Shown: positions 13,938 to 22,353, counted from the stretch's first letter. The stretch is 50,402 bases of DNA from Nocardioides guangzhouensis (GCF_004519545.1 NZ_SDKM01000033.1:1-50402), one strand, 5' to 3'. The notes: a model not told the origin generated them from the sequence alone. Numbers and translations are program-made.

Positions 13938-14928
13938 CCCCCGCGGCGACGACCGGCCCCTGACCCGCGAGGACCTCGAGCGCGCGATCCTGCGGGAGTC
14001 CCCGATCTACACCGCCGCAGAGGTGTCCGGCGGTGACGAGGAGGCCCTCGAGGAGTCGCGTCGCCTCTGGCGCGCGCTCGGCTTCCCGGAGTACCCCGGC
14101 GAGGAGGTCGCCTTCACGAAGGGCGACGCGGGCGCGCTCGCCACGCTGCGCACGGCGGTCGCCTCGGGCGTCATCGACTTCGACACCGCGCTCAACCTCA
14201 CCCGGGCGGTGGGGCAGACCATGGCCCGGCTCGCGGACTGGGAGGTCGCGACCCTGCTGCCGCGGCTGGACCAGAGGATGGCCACCGGCGAGAACGGCGA
14301 CAGCCGGCTGGCTGCGGCGATCGCGATGGTCGAGCAGGTCAACGGGCCGTTCGAGGCGCTCCTCGTCTACGCCTGGCGCCGGCACCTCGCCGCGGCCGTC
14401 TCCCGGGTCGAGGCGCTCGGGTCCGCCGACGAGGACCTCAAGACCACCGAGGTGACGGTCGGGTTCGCCGACATCGTGCAGTTCACCGCGCTCTCCAACG
14501 AGATCGGGGAGGAGCGGGTCGGCGACCTGGTCGAGGTGTTCGAGTCGCGCTGCTCCGACGTGGTCGCCGCCCACCGCGGCCGGATCATCAAGAGCCTCGG
14601 CGACTCGGTGCTGTTCATCGTCGACGACGCGGTCCGCGGGCTCGACATCGCGGAGGGGATCATCCAGGTCATCGGCCGCGACGCCCGCATGCCCGACGTG
14701 CGCGTGGGCCTGGCCAGCGGCTCGGTGGTCATGCGGCTCGGGGACGTGTTCGGGCCGCCGGTGAACATGGCCGCACGGCTCACCGCGGTGGCCCGCCGCA
14801 ACCGGGTGATCATCGACGAGGCGACAGCGGCGCTGCTGCCCGACGACCAGTTCGAGACCCGCCGGCTGCCGGCCCGGCCGGTCCGTGGGTTCGGCCTGGT
14901 CGAGCCGATCGCCGTACGCCGGCAGTAG
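13927..14928 (+). CDS. Class III adenylate cyclase with Ad_Cy_reg domain
   Basis: The 333-aa protein has a helical N-terminal regulatory domain (about residues 15-150, with SRRLWRALGFPEYPGEEVAF) resembling that of the pH-sensing mycobacterial cyclase Rv1264, and a C-terminal class III cyclase domain (residues 165-325). Metal-binding Asp residues are in VGFADIVQFTALS and SLGDSVLF; the Lys in IIKSLGDS and Asp in LGDVFGPPVNMAARL suit ATP as substrate, and the Asn and Arg of VNMAAR complete the site. A product of cAMP is inferred. The ATG overlaps the PH-domain gene, suggesting coupled translation. Confidence 0.9.
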   Translation: MGPDPRGDDRPLTREDLERAILRESPIYTAAEVSGGDEEALEESRRLWRALGFPEYPGEEVAFTKGDAGALATLRTAVASGVIDFDTALNLTRAVGQTMARLADWEVATLLPRLDQRMATGENGDSRLAAAIAMVEQVNGPFEALLVYAWRRHLAAAVSRVEALGSADEDLKTTEVTVGFADIVQFTALSNEIGEERVGDLVEVFESRCSDVVAAHRGRIIKSLGDSVLFIVDDAVRGLDIAEGIIQVIGRDARMPDVRVGLASGSVVMRLGDVFGPPVNMAARLTAVARRNRVIIDEATAALLPDDQFETRRLPARPVRGFGLVEPIAVRRQ

Positions 14929-14957
14929 GCGCCCGCGACCACGGTCGGCCGCCCCAG

Positions 14958-14963
14958 TAGGCT
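14958..14963 (+). promoter_or_regulatory. -10 box TAGGCT of leaderless purK promoter
   Basis: TAGGCT ends 7 nt before the purK GTG at 14971 and there is no ribosome-binding site in between, so transcription probably starts at the start codon. Confidence 0.5.
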
Positions 14964-14970
14964 CCCGGGC

Positions 14971-16149
14971 GTGACCGACCCCGCCCGTCCGGACGCGCTC
15001 GCCCCCACCCTCGCCGTGATCGGTGGCGGGCAGCTGGCCCGCATGATGGCGCAGCCCGCGATCGCGCTCGGGTTGCCGCTGCGGCTGCTGGCCGAGGGCG
15101 AGGGCGTCTCCGCCGCGCAGGTGATCCCCGACCACGAGGTCGGCGACTACACCGACCTCGAGACGCTGCGGAAGATCACCGACGGCTGCGCCGTGGTCAC
15201 CTTCGACCACGAGCACGTGCCGACCGCCCACCTGCACGCGCTGGAGGACGACGGGCTCGCCGTGCGTCCCGGACCGGAGGCGCTGGTGCACGCCCAGGAC
15301 AAGGGCGTCATGCGCGCGCGGCTGGCCGAGCTCGGGGTGCCGTGCCCGCGCAACGCGCTGGTGCACTCGGTCGATGACGTGGAGGCGTTCGGCTTCCCGT
15401 GCGTGCTGAAGACCTCCCGGGGCGGCTACGACGGCAAGGGCGTGTGGTTCGTCCGGTCCGTCCAGGACGTCGAGGAGGCGTTCCGCGCCGCCCGGGAGGC
15501 CGACGTCCACCTGCTCGCCGAGGAGCGCGTCGACTTCCGGCGCGAGCTGTCCGCGCTCGTCGCCCGCTCGCCGAGCGGCCAGGCCGCGGCGTACCCGGTC
15601 GTCGCCTCGCTCCAGGTGGACGGCATCTGCAACGAGGTGGTGGCGCCCGCGCCGGACCTCGACGCCGACCTGGCCGCGCACGCGCAGGAGATCGCGCTGC
15701 GGGTCGCGGGGGAGCTCGGCGTCACCGGCATCCTGGCGGTCGAGATGTTCGAGACCAACGACGGCCGGGTGCTGGTCAACGAGCTCGCGATGCGGCCGCA
15801 CAACACCGGTCACTGGACCCAGGACGGCGCGGTCACCTCCCAGTTCGAGAACCACCTTCGGGCCGTCATGGACCTGCCGCTCGGCTCGCCGGCGCCGCGC
15901 GCCCGGTGGACGGTGATGGTCAACATCCTGGGCGGAGCGAATCCCGACGTGGGCCGCCTGTACGACGGCTACCCGCACGCGCTGGCCCGCGACCCGCACC
16001 TGCGCGTGCACCTCTACGGCAAGGAGCTGCGCCCCGGGCGGAAGGTCGGCCACGTCAACGCGTACGGCGACGACCTCGACGACTGCCTGGAGCGGGCCCG
16101 GCACGCGGCCGCGTGGTTCCGGGGCGACCTCGGCAACGAGAGCGAGTGA
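14971..16149 (+). CDS. purK: N5-carboxyaminoimidazole ribonucleotide synthase
   Basis: PurK converts AIR, bicarbonate and ATP to N5-CAIR in purine synthesis. The 392-aa ATP-grasp protein shows the N-terminal LAVIGGGQLARMMAQPA, the ATP-grasp LKTSRGGYDGKGVWF, the metal-binding GILAVEMFETNDGRVLVNE, and MRPHNTGHWTQDGAVTSQFE, the classic PurK signature. The GTG start is leaderless. purE follows almost immediately, so both steps of AIR carboxylation are co-transcribed. Confidence 0.95.
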   Translation: MTDPARPDALAPTLAVIGGGQLARMMAQPAIALGLPLRLLAEGEGVSAAQVIPDHEVGDYTDLETLRKITDGCAVVTFDHEHVPTAHLHALEDDGLAVRPGPEALVHAQDKGVMRARLAELGVPCPRNALVHSVDDVEAFGFPCVLKTSRGGYDGKGVWFVRSVQDVEEAFRAAREADVHLLAEERVDFRRELSALVARSPSGQAAAYPVVASLQVDGICNEVVAPAPDLDADLAAHAQEIALRVAGELGVTGILAVEMFETNDGRVLVNELAMRPHNTGHWTQDGAVTSQFENHLRAVMDLPLGSPAPRARWTVMVNILGGANPDVGRLYDGYPHALARDPHLRVHLYGKELRPGRKVGHVNAYGDDLDDCLERARHAAAWFRGDLGNESE

Positions 16150-16154
16150 GCGAG

Positions 16155-16691
16155 ATGACGGACGAGACGAGCCAGCGGACCGACGGGCCCCGGGTGGGCA
16201 TCGTGATGGGGTCCGACTCCGACTGGCCGGTCATGCGGGCCGCCGCGGAGGCGCTGGAGGAGTTCGGCGTCGCGCACGAGGCGGACGTCGTCTCGGCGCA
16301 CCGGATGCCCGACGAGATGCTCGCCTACGGGCGCGAGGCGGCGGACCGGGGGCTGTCGGTGATCATCGCCGGCGCGGGCGGTGCCGCCCACCTGCCCGGG
16401 ATGCTGGCCGCGGTCACGCCGCTGCCGGTGATCGGCGTCCCGGTGCCGCTGAAGTACCTCGACGGCATGGACTCGCTTCTCTCGATCGTGCAGATGCCGG
16501 CCGGCGTTCCCGTGGCCACGGTGTCGATCGGCAACGCCCGCAACGCCGGGCTGCTCGCCGTACGCATCCTGGCCGCGACCGACGCCGACCTCCGCGCGAA
16601 GGTCGTCGAGTTCCAGGCGGGGCTGCGCGACCTCGCGAAGGAGAAGGGCAAGGTCGTCCGCGGCGAGGCGGGCCACCGGCTCGGCTTCTGA
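16155..16691 (+). CDS. purE: N5-carboxyaminoimidazole ribonucleotide mutase
   Basis: PurE moves the carboxyl group of N5-CAIR to give CAIR. The 178-aa class I enzyme has the substrate loops GIVMGSDSDWPVM, VVSAHRMPDEM and IAGAGGAAHLPGMLAAVT, with the catalytic His in SAHR. It pairs with purK, as expected for class I PurE. Two starts are possible: the GTG at 16146 overlapping the purK stop (GTGA), or the ATG at 16155 chosen here because it removes only three residues and no Shine-Dalgarno separates them. Confidence 0.94.
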   Translation: MTDETSQRTDGPRVGIVMGSDSDWPVMRAAAEALEEFGVAHEADVVSAHRMPDEMLAYGREAADRGLSVIIAGAGGAAHLPGMLAAVTPLPVIGVPVPLKYLDGMDSLLSIVQMPAGVPVATVSIGNARNAGLLAVRILAATDADLRAKVVEFQAGLRDLAKEKGKVVRGEAGHRLGF

Positions 16692-16852
16692 GGGGCCGCC
16701 GACCTGGGTGCATGAACCGGTCTGGTCCGGGTACGTCGCGGCCACGGGTCCGGTGCCACTCCCTACCCGTCCGGCAGTCGGTGGCACCGTGCCCGGCCAC
16801 TCCGAGGCGACCGCCTTGGACACCGGGCCGCATCCGGTGTTGACTCGAACGG

Positions 16853-17530
16853 ATGCAGGCAACCACGGCGGAGGAGTTCGCCCAGCTCGCCCTCTCGCTC
16901 CACGACGAACCCACGCTCGAGGACACCGTCGGCCGGGTCCTGGAGTTCGCGCTCCAGGCGGTCGGCTGCACGTTCGCGGGCGTGATCTTCGTGCACGGTG
17001 ACCGGGGGGTGGAGACGTTCGCGGCCACCGACCCGCTCATCAAGGACCTCGACCGGCTGCAGTTCGAGATCGGCGAGGGGCCCGACCTCGAGGTGATCGC
17101 CGACCGGCTCGGGGTGCTCGTCGCGGACACCGCGACCGACCCGCGCTGGCCCACCTGGAACCGCGAGGTCGCCGAGGTCGGCATCCGCTCGATGCTGGGC
17201 ACCCGGATCCACACCGGCAGCGCGACCATCGGCAGCCTGAACCTGTACGACGTCCGTCCGCACCACTTCGGCGAGGAGGACCGCGACGTGGCCCACGTGC
17301 TCGCACGGCACGCGGCGGTCGCCGTCGCCTCCACACGCGAGCAGACCCAGCTCTGGGAGGCGATCGACGCCCGGCAGCTGATCGGCCAGGCGACCGGCAT
17401 CCTCATGGAGCGGTTCGCGATGGACGAGGAGCGGGCGTTCGCGGTGCTGCGCCGCTACTCCCAGGACCGCAACGTCAAGCTCCGCGACGTCGCGGCCCGG
17501 CTGGTCGAGACCCGTCGTCTGCCCGGCTGA
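16853..17530 (+). CDS. GAF-ANTAR response protein
   Basis: The 225-aa protein has an N-terminal GAF sensor (about residues 15-165, including GEGPDLEVIADRLGVLVAD and GTRIHTGSATIGSLNLYD) and a C-terminal ANTAR RNA-binding domain (IGQATGILMERFAMDEERAF, then NVKLRDVAARLVE). ANTAR proteins bind paired hairpins in nascent RNA and prevent termination. No kinase or receiver domain is present, so the GAF domain is the probable sensor. The 161-bp upstream gap contains a 9-bp inverted repeat (CGGTGCCAC ... GTGGCACCG) and no gene. A second ANTAR protein follows. Confidence 0.88.
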   Translation: MQATTAEEFAQLALSLHDEPTLEDTVGRVLEFALQAVGCTFAGVIFVHGDRGVETFAATDPLIKDLDRLQFEIGEGPDLEVIADRLGVLVADTATDPRWPTWNREVAEVGIRSMLGTRIHTGSATIGSLNLYDVRPHHFGEEDRDVAHVLARHAAVAVASTREQTQLWEAIDARQLIGQATGILMERFAMDEERAFAVLRRYSQDRNVKLRDVAARLVETRRLPG

Positions 17531-17693
17531 ACCCGGCCGGCGCGCCGAGGAACTGCCGCGGACGACGCATCCCTCGCCGACGACGGGGAACGGTTCCAGC
17601 AGGCGCGGCTCCGTCCGCGCCGCCGGGACCTTCCGGTTGAGCAGACAGCCGGAGGGTCCCGGCCCCCGCCGTGCCGTCGGGGTGATAGGAATT

Positions 17694-17712
17694 CCCCTGA
17701 GGTGTTCAGGGG
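17694..17712 (+). promoter_or_regulatory. Leader hairpin before the PAS-ANTAR gene
   Basis: CCCCTGA-GGTGT-TCAGGGG forms a perfect 7-bp stem with a 5-nt loop, 34 nt before the start codon. It lies in the 216-bp gap between the two ANTAR genes. It could be an attenuator or part of an operator; the ANTAR target usually has two hairpins with six-base loops, so this is not a clear match. Confidence 0.4.
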
Positions 17713-17746
17713 TGAGCACCGTTCTGCGCGTCTCAGGAGCGGAACC

Positions 17747-18475
17747 GTGCCCCGCCGTGACCTCACCGCCCTTGCCGACGACCCGGCCTTCCGCGACGCG
17801 CGGAGCGGCCTCGTCGCCCTCGACCCGGACCTGGTGATCCGGGCGGTCAACCACACCTTGCTGCAGGCCACGTTCAAGGCCGTGGACGAGGTCCTCGGCC
17901 GCCACGTGTTCGACGCCTACCCGGGCAACCCCGACGACCCGAACGGCAACCCGGAAGGGGTCTTCGGGCGGTCCTTCGAGAAGGTGCTGTCGACGGCGCG
18001 CACGAACCACCTCGTCGTACGTCGCTACGACGTGCTCGACTCGCGCGAGCCGGGCGGGTTCGCGGAGCGTCACTGGGTGCCGGTCCACGAGCCGATCCAC
18101 GGCGACCGCGGGATCGCCGGCGTCCTCTGCCGGGTCGACGAGGTGGCGCCGCCGAGCGGCCGGGCGCTGGCGGTGGTGGACCGGTGCCGGGCCGCCCTTG
18201 ACGGTGCCCCGGACCACGTCGCGCTGGTGGGCCTGGCGGCCGCGGTCGTGGAGGGGCTGCGCTCGCTCGGCGAGCTCGAGCGGGAGGCCGAGCAGCTCCG
18301 CGAGGCGCTGACATCGCGGGCCACCATCGACCAGGCGAAGGGGATCCTCATGAGCCGGGAGTCGATCGACGCCGAGAAAGCCTTCGCCCGGCTGGTCAGC
18401 CTCAGCAACGAGAGCAACGTGCGGCTCGCGGACATCGCCCGCGCCCTCGTCTACCAGGTGACGCGGGGGGCCTGA
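17747..18475 (+). CDS. PAS-ANTAR RNA-binding regulator
   Basis: The 242-aa protein has a PAS-like domain (about residues 20-125, GLVALDPDLVIRAVNHTLL, then VLGRHVFDAYPGNP and HWVPVHEPIHG), a helical linker, and a C-terminal ANTAR domain (RATIDQAKGILMSRESIDAEKAF, SNVRLADIARALV). The GTG at 17747 is preferred over an earlier in-frame GTG at 17702 because AGGAG lies 7 nt upstream. Its neighbour is a GAF-ANTAR protein, so the two may respond to different signals but act on related RNA targets. Confidence 0.85.
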   Translation: MPRRDLTALADDPAFRDARSGLVALDPDLVIRAVNHTLLQATFKAVDEVLGRHVFDAYPGNPDDPNGNPEGVFGRSFEKVLSTARTNHLVVRRYDVLDSREPGGFAERHWVPVHEPIHGDRGIAGVLCRVDEVAPPSGRALAVVDRCRAALDGAPDHVALVGLAAAVVEGLRSLGELEREAEQLREALTSRATIDQAKGILMSRESIDAEKAFARLVSLSNESNVRLADIARALVYQVTRGA

Positions 18476-18490
18476 CGCGGTCCAGCCGGG

Positions 18491-19096
18491 TCAGGCCAGC
18501 AGGCGCCCGGTGACGTCGACGACCCGCCCCACGAGGTGCTCGACCGCGGCCCGGCCGGCCTCGTCGAAGGCCTCGCCGTCGCCGCCGCGGACCAGGGACG
18601 CGCCGTACGGGTTGCCGTCGTCGAACTTGACGGGGTCGGTGTAGCCGGGCGCGACCAGGATGCCGCCGAAGTGGTGCACGGTGTTGTAGAGCGCCAGCAG
18701 CGTCGACTCGTGGCCGCCGTGCGCGGTGTCCGCGGCGGTGAACCCGGCGTACACCTTGTCGGCGAGGACGCCGTCGCCCCACTGCGGCCCCAGGCTGTCG
18801 AGGAACTGCTTGAGCTGGCTGGCGACGTTCCCGAAGCGGGTGGGCGAGCCGAACAGGACCGCGTCGGCCCACACGACGTCGTCGGGCTCGGCGATCGGCT
18901 CCATGGCGACCTCGTCGGCGTGCGCGCGCCAGGCCTCGTCCTGCTCGACCACCTCGCGGGGGGCGTGCTCGGCGACGTGCCGCAGCCGCACCTCGGCGCC
19001 GTGCTTCCCTCCGACGGTCGCGGCGTGCCGGGCCATCCCGTCGACGGTCCCCGTGGACGAGTAGTACACGATCGCGAGCTTCACCTGGTCGGGCAT
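18491..19096 (-). CDS. wrbA: WrbA-type NAD(P)H:quinone oxidoreductase
   Basis: The 201-aa flavodoxin-fold enzyme reduces quinones by two electrons, limiting radical formation. The FMN phosphate loop is YYSSTGTVDGMAR, the aromatic/ring loop is GSPTRFGNVASQLKQFLD, and the third loop is FTAADTAHGGHESTLL, with the WrbA-specific LVAPGYTDP segment. The ATG at 19096 has AGGAG 5 nt upstream. It converges with the PAS-ANTAR gene, leaving only 15 bp, so no space for a separate terminator. Confidence 0.92.
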   Translation of the reverse strand: MPDQVKLAIVYYSSTGTVDGMARHAATVGGKHGAEVRLRHVAEHAPREVVEQDEAWRAHADEVAMEPIAEPDDVVWADAVLFGSPTRFGNVASQLKQFLDSLGPQWGDGVLADKVYAGFTAADTAHGGHESTLLALYNTVHHFGGILVAPGYTDPVKFDDGNPYGASLVRGGDGEAFDEAGRAAVEHLVGRVVDVTGRLLA

Positions 19097-19248
19097 GGGG
19101 CTCCTTCCGAGAGGCCTTCCGGTCGCCCCCGGTGGTACCCGCGGCACTCCCGGGCATGCGCCACCCCAGTCCCGGAACCGGCTGCGCATGGCCCGGGGGA
19201 CCGTGGGTACAGAGCGCGGTGGACCAGACCACTCAGGAGGTGGCCACC

Positions 19249-19575
19249 GTGCCCCAGCAGCAGTGGAGCAGCAAGCGCGAACGACAGTACGAGCACATCA
19301 AGGACGGGCTCACCGATCGGGGACGGTCGGAGGACGAGGCCGAGGAGATCGCGGCGCGCACCGTCAACAAGGAACGGGCCCGCAGCGGGGAGTCCGACCG
19401 GGCCAGCCGCACCTCGACCGAGGACCTCTCCTCGTCGCGGCGCGGCGGGTTGCGCTCGCACTCCGGGTCCGCAGGTCGCACCAAGGAGCAGCTGTACGCC
19501 GAGGCGCGTCGCAAGAACGTCAAGGGCCGGTCGTCGATGACCAAGGCCGAGCTCGAACGCGCCGTGGGGCGCTGA
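19249..19575 (+). CDS. Small Rho_N-like basic protein
   Basis: The 108-aa protein is hydrophilic and charged. The first half has QWSSKRERQYEHIKDGLTDRG and EIAARTVNKERAR, and the C-terminal 30 residues (TKEQLYAEARRKNVKGRSSM, then TKAELERAVGR) resemble the Rho N-terminal/SAP helix-extended-loop-helix fold that binds nucleic acids. Such proteins are common in actinomycetes and are sometimes annotated as plasmid stabilisation proteins; their function is not established. The GTG at 19249 has AGGAGG 8 nt upstream and replaces an earlier ATG without such a site. Confidence 0.8.
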   Translation: MPQQQWSSKRERQYEHIKDGLTDRGRSEDEAEEIAARTVNKERARSGESDRASRTSTEDLSSSRRGGLRSHSGSAGRTKEQLYAEARRKNVKGRSSMTKAELERAVGR

Positions 19576-19589
19576 GAGGCAGGAAACGC

Positions 19590-21083
19590 ATGTCGAGCAG
19601 CGTGGAGACAGGCCGGATCACCACCGACATCCCGGCCCGCATGGACCGGTTGCCGTGGGCCCGGTGGCACTGGCTGGTGGTGATCGGGCTGGGCACCGTC
19701 TGGATCCTGGACGGCCTCGAGGTCACCATCGTCGGGTCGATGTCCGAGGCCCTCAAGGACCCGACCACCGGCCTCGGGCTGAGCAGCTCCGACATCGGCA
19801 TGGCCGGTGCCGTCTACGTCGCGGGCGCCTGCATCGGCGCCCTGTTCTTCGGTCAGCTCACCGACCGGTTCGGCCGGAAGAAGCTGTTCCTGGTCACGCT
19901 CGCGGTCTACACGCTGGCCACCGTGGCCACCGCGTTCGCCCCGAGCGCCACCTGGTACTTCATCGCCCGGTTCCTCACCGGCGCCGGCATCGGCGGCGAG
20001 TACGCCGCGATCAACTCCGCGATCGACGAGCTGATCCCCGCGAAGTACCGCGGCCGGGTCGACGTCGCCATCAACGGCTCGTTCTGGGTCGGTGCCGCGC
20101 TCGGCTCTCTGCTCACGATCCCGCTGCTCGACCCGACCATCATCGACCCCGCGTGGGGCTGGCGCCTCGCCTTCGGCCTCGGTGCGATCCTCGCGATCGG
20201 CATCCTGCTGGTGCGCCGCAACGTGCCGGAGAGCCCGCGCTGGCTGTTCATCCACGGCCGCGAGGACGAGGGCGAGCAGATCGTCCGCGACATCGAGTCG
20301 ACGGTGTCGCACGAGACCGGTCGGGACCTGCCGCCGGTCTCCGAGACCATCACCATCCGCCAGCGCAAGACCATCGGCATCGGGATGATCGCCAAGACGG
20401 TCTTCACGCTCTACCCGCGGCGGACCGTGCTCTGCCTGTCGCTGTTCATCGGGCAGGCGTTCCTCTACAACGCCTTCTTCTTCACCTACGGCGACACCCT
20501 CACCACGTTCCTCGACGTCAAGCAGACCGGCTGGTACCTCGCGATCTTCGCGCTCAGCAACTTCCTCGGCGCGCTGCTGCTGAGCCCGCTCTTCGACCGG
20601 CTCGGCCGGGTGAAGATGATCACCGGCACCTACGTGATCTCGGGCGTGCTGCTCGGCGTCGCCGGCTTCGTGCTCGGCGACCTGACCGCCGTCTCGCTCA
20701 CCGCGTTCGGGGCGATCATCTTCTTCTTCGCCTCCGCCGGCGCCAGCGCGGCGTACCTCACCGCCAGCGAGGTCTTCCCGATGGAGACCCGGGCCCTGTG
20801 CATCGCGTTCTTCTACGCCGTCGGCACCGCGGCCGGCGGCATCAGCGGGCCGCTGCTGTTCGGCAAGCTGATCGACGACGCGTCGGCCTCGGGCGACATC
20901 ACGCACATCGCGATCGGGTACTACATCGGCGCCGTGCTGATGATCGCGGGCGGACTGGTCGAGGCGGTGCTCGGCGTCAAGGCCGAGGGGAAGTCGCTGG
21001 AGAGCATCGCCCAGCCGCTCACCGCCGAGGACGCCCACAGCCCCGGCGGTCCGGCCGGAGAGAACGAGCCGGCACACGCCTGA
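19590..21083 (+). CDS. MFS transporter, sugar/aromatic-acid porter type
   Basis: The 497-aa membrane protein has 12 predicted helices. The sugar-porter-like features are GQLTDRFGRKKLFLVT after helix 2, ARFLTGAGIGGEYAAINSAI at helix 4, PESPRWLFIHGRE after helix 6, and LFDRLGRVKMITG in the second half. It resembles the proton symporters for aromatic acids and sugars; the substrate is not determinable. AGGAAA lies 5-6 nt before the ATG. It starts 14 nt after the Rho_N-like gene and is followed closely by a small protein gene, so the three may share a transcript. Confidence 0.88.
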   Translation: MSSSVETGRITTDIPARMDRLPWARWHWLVVIGLGTVWILDGLEVTIVGSMSEALKDPTTGLGLSSSDIGMAGAVYVAGACIGALFFGQLTDRFGRKKLFLVTLAVYTLATVATAFAPSATWYFIARFLTGAGIGGEYAAINSAIDELIPAKYRGRVDVAINGSFWVGAALGSLLTIPLLDPTIIDPAWGWRLAFGLGAILAIGILLVRRNVPESPRWLFIHGREDEGEQIVRDIESTVSHETGRDLPPVSETITIRQRKTIGIGMIAKTVFTLYPRRTVLCLSLFIGQAFLYNAFFFTYGDTLTTFLDVKQTGWYLAIFALSNFLGALLLSPLFDRLGRVKMITGTYVISGVLLGVAGFVLGDLTAVSLTAFGAIIFFFASAGASAAYLTASEVFPMETRALCIAFFYAVGTAAGGISGPLLFGKLIDDASASGDITHIAIGYYIGAVLMIAGGLVEAVLGVKAEGKSLESIAQPLTAEDAHSPGGPAGENEPAHA

Positions 21084-21120
21084 ACGCCCCAGATCCCGAC
21101 ATCGGAGAGGAGCTCCCGCC

Positions 21121-21357
21121 ATGCCCATGCCACCCCCCAAGGCGAGCACCGAGGGACCGCGCGACCGTCAGGTCTTCCACGAGATGGGCCAGATCGTCCG
21201 TGCCCTGGAGGCCAACGGCCCCCAGGACCAGGAGGCCCTCGCACGCCTGGTCGGCGCGCCGTACTGGGAGTCCGCGCGGTTCGACCGCGCGCTGGCCCTC
21301 GTCGTCGCGGACGGTCTAGTCACACATAGCCCAAATGGGCTACTCCACCCGGTCTGA
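21121..21357 (+). CDS. Small winged-helix-like protein, function unknown
   Basis: This 78-aa reading frame has a good ribosome-binding site (AGGAG, 8 nt before the ATG). Residues 20-75 (HEMGQIVRALEANGPQDQEA, then LARLVGAP and FDRALALVVADGLV) look like a winged-helix domain in which a repeated Gly-Leu-Val end forms the wing. The 3' end includes a TAGCCC-AAAT-GGGCTA hairpin. It is between an MFS gene and a stress sigma factor. I do not recognise a named family. Confidence 0.7.
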   Translation: MPMPPPKASTEGPRDRQVFHEMGQIVRALEANGPQDQEALARLVGAPYWESARFDRALALVVADGLVTHSPNGLLHPV

Positions 21358-21466
21358 ACGGACTACACCCCTAAGGGGGTTGTGTTCCGAACGGACTAGT
21401 GCTTTATTCGTCAATGACGTGGTTCAGACCCTTGCCGCGTTCGACGTTGACCAGGAGGTGTTCGTC
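21356..21466 (+). promoter_or_regulatory. Leader region of the sigma factor gene
   Basis: The direct repeat GAACGGACTA occurs at 21356-21365 and 21389-21398. The region between them holds ACACCCCTAAGGGGGTTGTGT, a short imperfect hairpin. The region is unusually AT-rich after 21398 (GTGCTTTATTCGTCAATGAC). A promoter, possibly autoregulated by the alternative sigma factor itself, is plausible, but no certain -35/-10 pair can be assigned. Confidence 0.35.
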
Positions 21467-22270
21467 GTGCGGCAAACCCTTGCGGAACCCGCCTATACGG
21501 ACCCGGAATACCCAGAACTGTCCCGTCGTGAAGCCACCCGGCTCCTGCTCGAACGAGCGATGGACGCGCGTGGTGCCGAGCTCGCCGATCTGGAGGATCG
21601 GGTCATCCGGCTCAACATGAACGTCGCCAGCGACGTGGCCCGCCGCTACCGCGGCCGGGGCGTGGCGGCCGACGACCTCGACCAGGTCGCCCAGCTCGGG
21701 CTGGTCAAGGCGGTCAAGGGCTTCGACGCCTCGCGCAGCACCGACTTCCTCAGCTTCGCCGTCCCGACGGTGCGCGGTGAGCTGCGCCGCTACTTCCGCG
21801 ACAACGGCTGGACGGTCCGCCCGCCGCGGTCCATCCAGGAGCTGCAGGCCCGGATCACCGCGATCGAGGGGGAGCTCTCCCAGGAGCTCGGCCGCTCGCC
21901 GCGACCGAGCGAGATCGCCGAGCGGCTCGACGTCCCCCTCGACCGGGTCGTCGACGCGCTGGCCGCCAACGGCTGCTTCAGCCCGACCTCGCTGGACGCC
22001 GACCTCGGCGACTCCGACGACGCCGGGCTCGTGGACCGGCTCGGCGGTGCCGACCCCGGCTTCAAGTCGGCCGAGGCACGGGTGGTGCTCAAGCCGCTGT
22101 TCGAGCAGCTCGACGACCGTGAGCGGCTGATCCTCGAGATGCGCTTCGTGCGGGGCTGCACGCAGGCCGAGATCGGCAAGGCGGTCGGCGTCACGCAGAT
22201 GCAGGTCTCACGCATCCTCGCCGGCCTGCTGTCGCGCATGCGGGAGCAGATGCCGGTCCCCGCTGCCTGA
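21467..22270 (+). CDS. SigB/SigF/SigG-type alternative RNA polymerase sigma factor
   Basis: The 267-aa protein has sigma region 2 (RLNMNVASDVARRYRGRGV, DDLDQVAQLGLVKAVKGFD, FLSFAVPTVRGELRRYFRD), region 3 (IQELQARITAIEGELSQELG, then PRPSEIAERLDVP) and region 4 (LDDRERLILEMRFVRGCTQ, then AEIGKAVGVTQMQVSRILAGL). This is the stress/sporulation class controlled elsewhere by anti-sigma and anti-anti-sigma factors, none of which is seen here. The GTG at 21467 is chosen because AGGAGG lies 8 nt upstream; an ATG in the same frame at 21335 overlaps the preceding gene. Confidence 0.9.
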   Translation: MRQTLAEPAYTDPEYPELSRREATRLLLERAMDARGAELADLEDRVIRLNMNVASDVARRYRGRGVAADDLDQVAQLGLVKAVKGFDASRSTDFLSFAVPTVRGELRRYFRDNGWTVRPPRSIQELQARITAIEGELSQELGRSPRPSEIAERLDVPLDRVVDALAANGCFSPTSLDADLGDSDDAGLVDRLGGADPGFKSAEARVVLKPLFEQLDDRERLILEMRFVRGCTQAEIGKAVGVTQMQVSRILAGLLSRMREQMPVPAA

Positions 22271-22280
22271 GACGTCGGCT

Positions 22281-22320
22281 CCCGGACCCGGTTCCACCAT
22301 CCCTGCGCGCCGGGTCCGGG
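22281..22320 (+). terminator. Hairpin after the sigma factor gene
   Basis: CCCGGACCCGG (22281-22291) and CCGGGTCCGGG (22310-22320) are perfect 11-bp arms with an 18-nt loop, 11 nt after the stop. No U-tract follows. Confidence 0.6.
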
Positions 22321-22341
22321 CGCTGCCCGGGCGACCTGCCC

Positions 22342-22347
22342 TAGCCT
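22342..22347 (+). promoter_or_regulatory. -10 box TAGCCT of leaderless PaaI/PaaK promoter
   Basis: TAGCCT ends 6 nt before the GTG start at 22354. No ribosome-binding site is present, so the mRNA is probably leaderless. Confidence 0.45.
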
Positions 22348-22353
22348 GTCCAG

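Noticed and set aside
16692..16852. Gene or riboswitch between purE and the GAF-ANTAR gene
   Set aside because: The 161 bp have no ribosome-binding site with an open frame. Only a 9-bp inverted repeat is visible, and it does not match a known RNA class.
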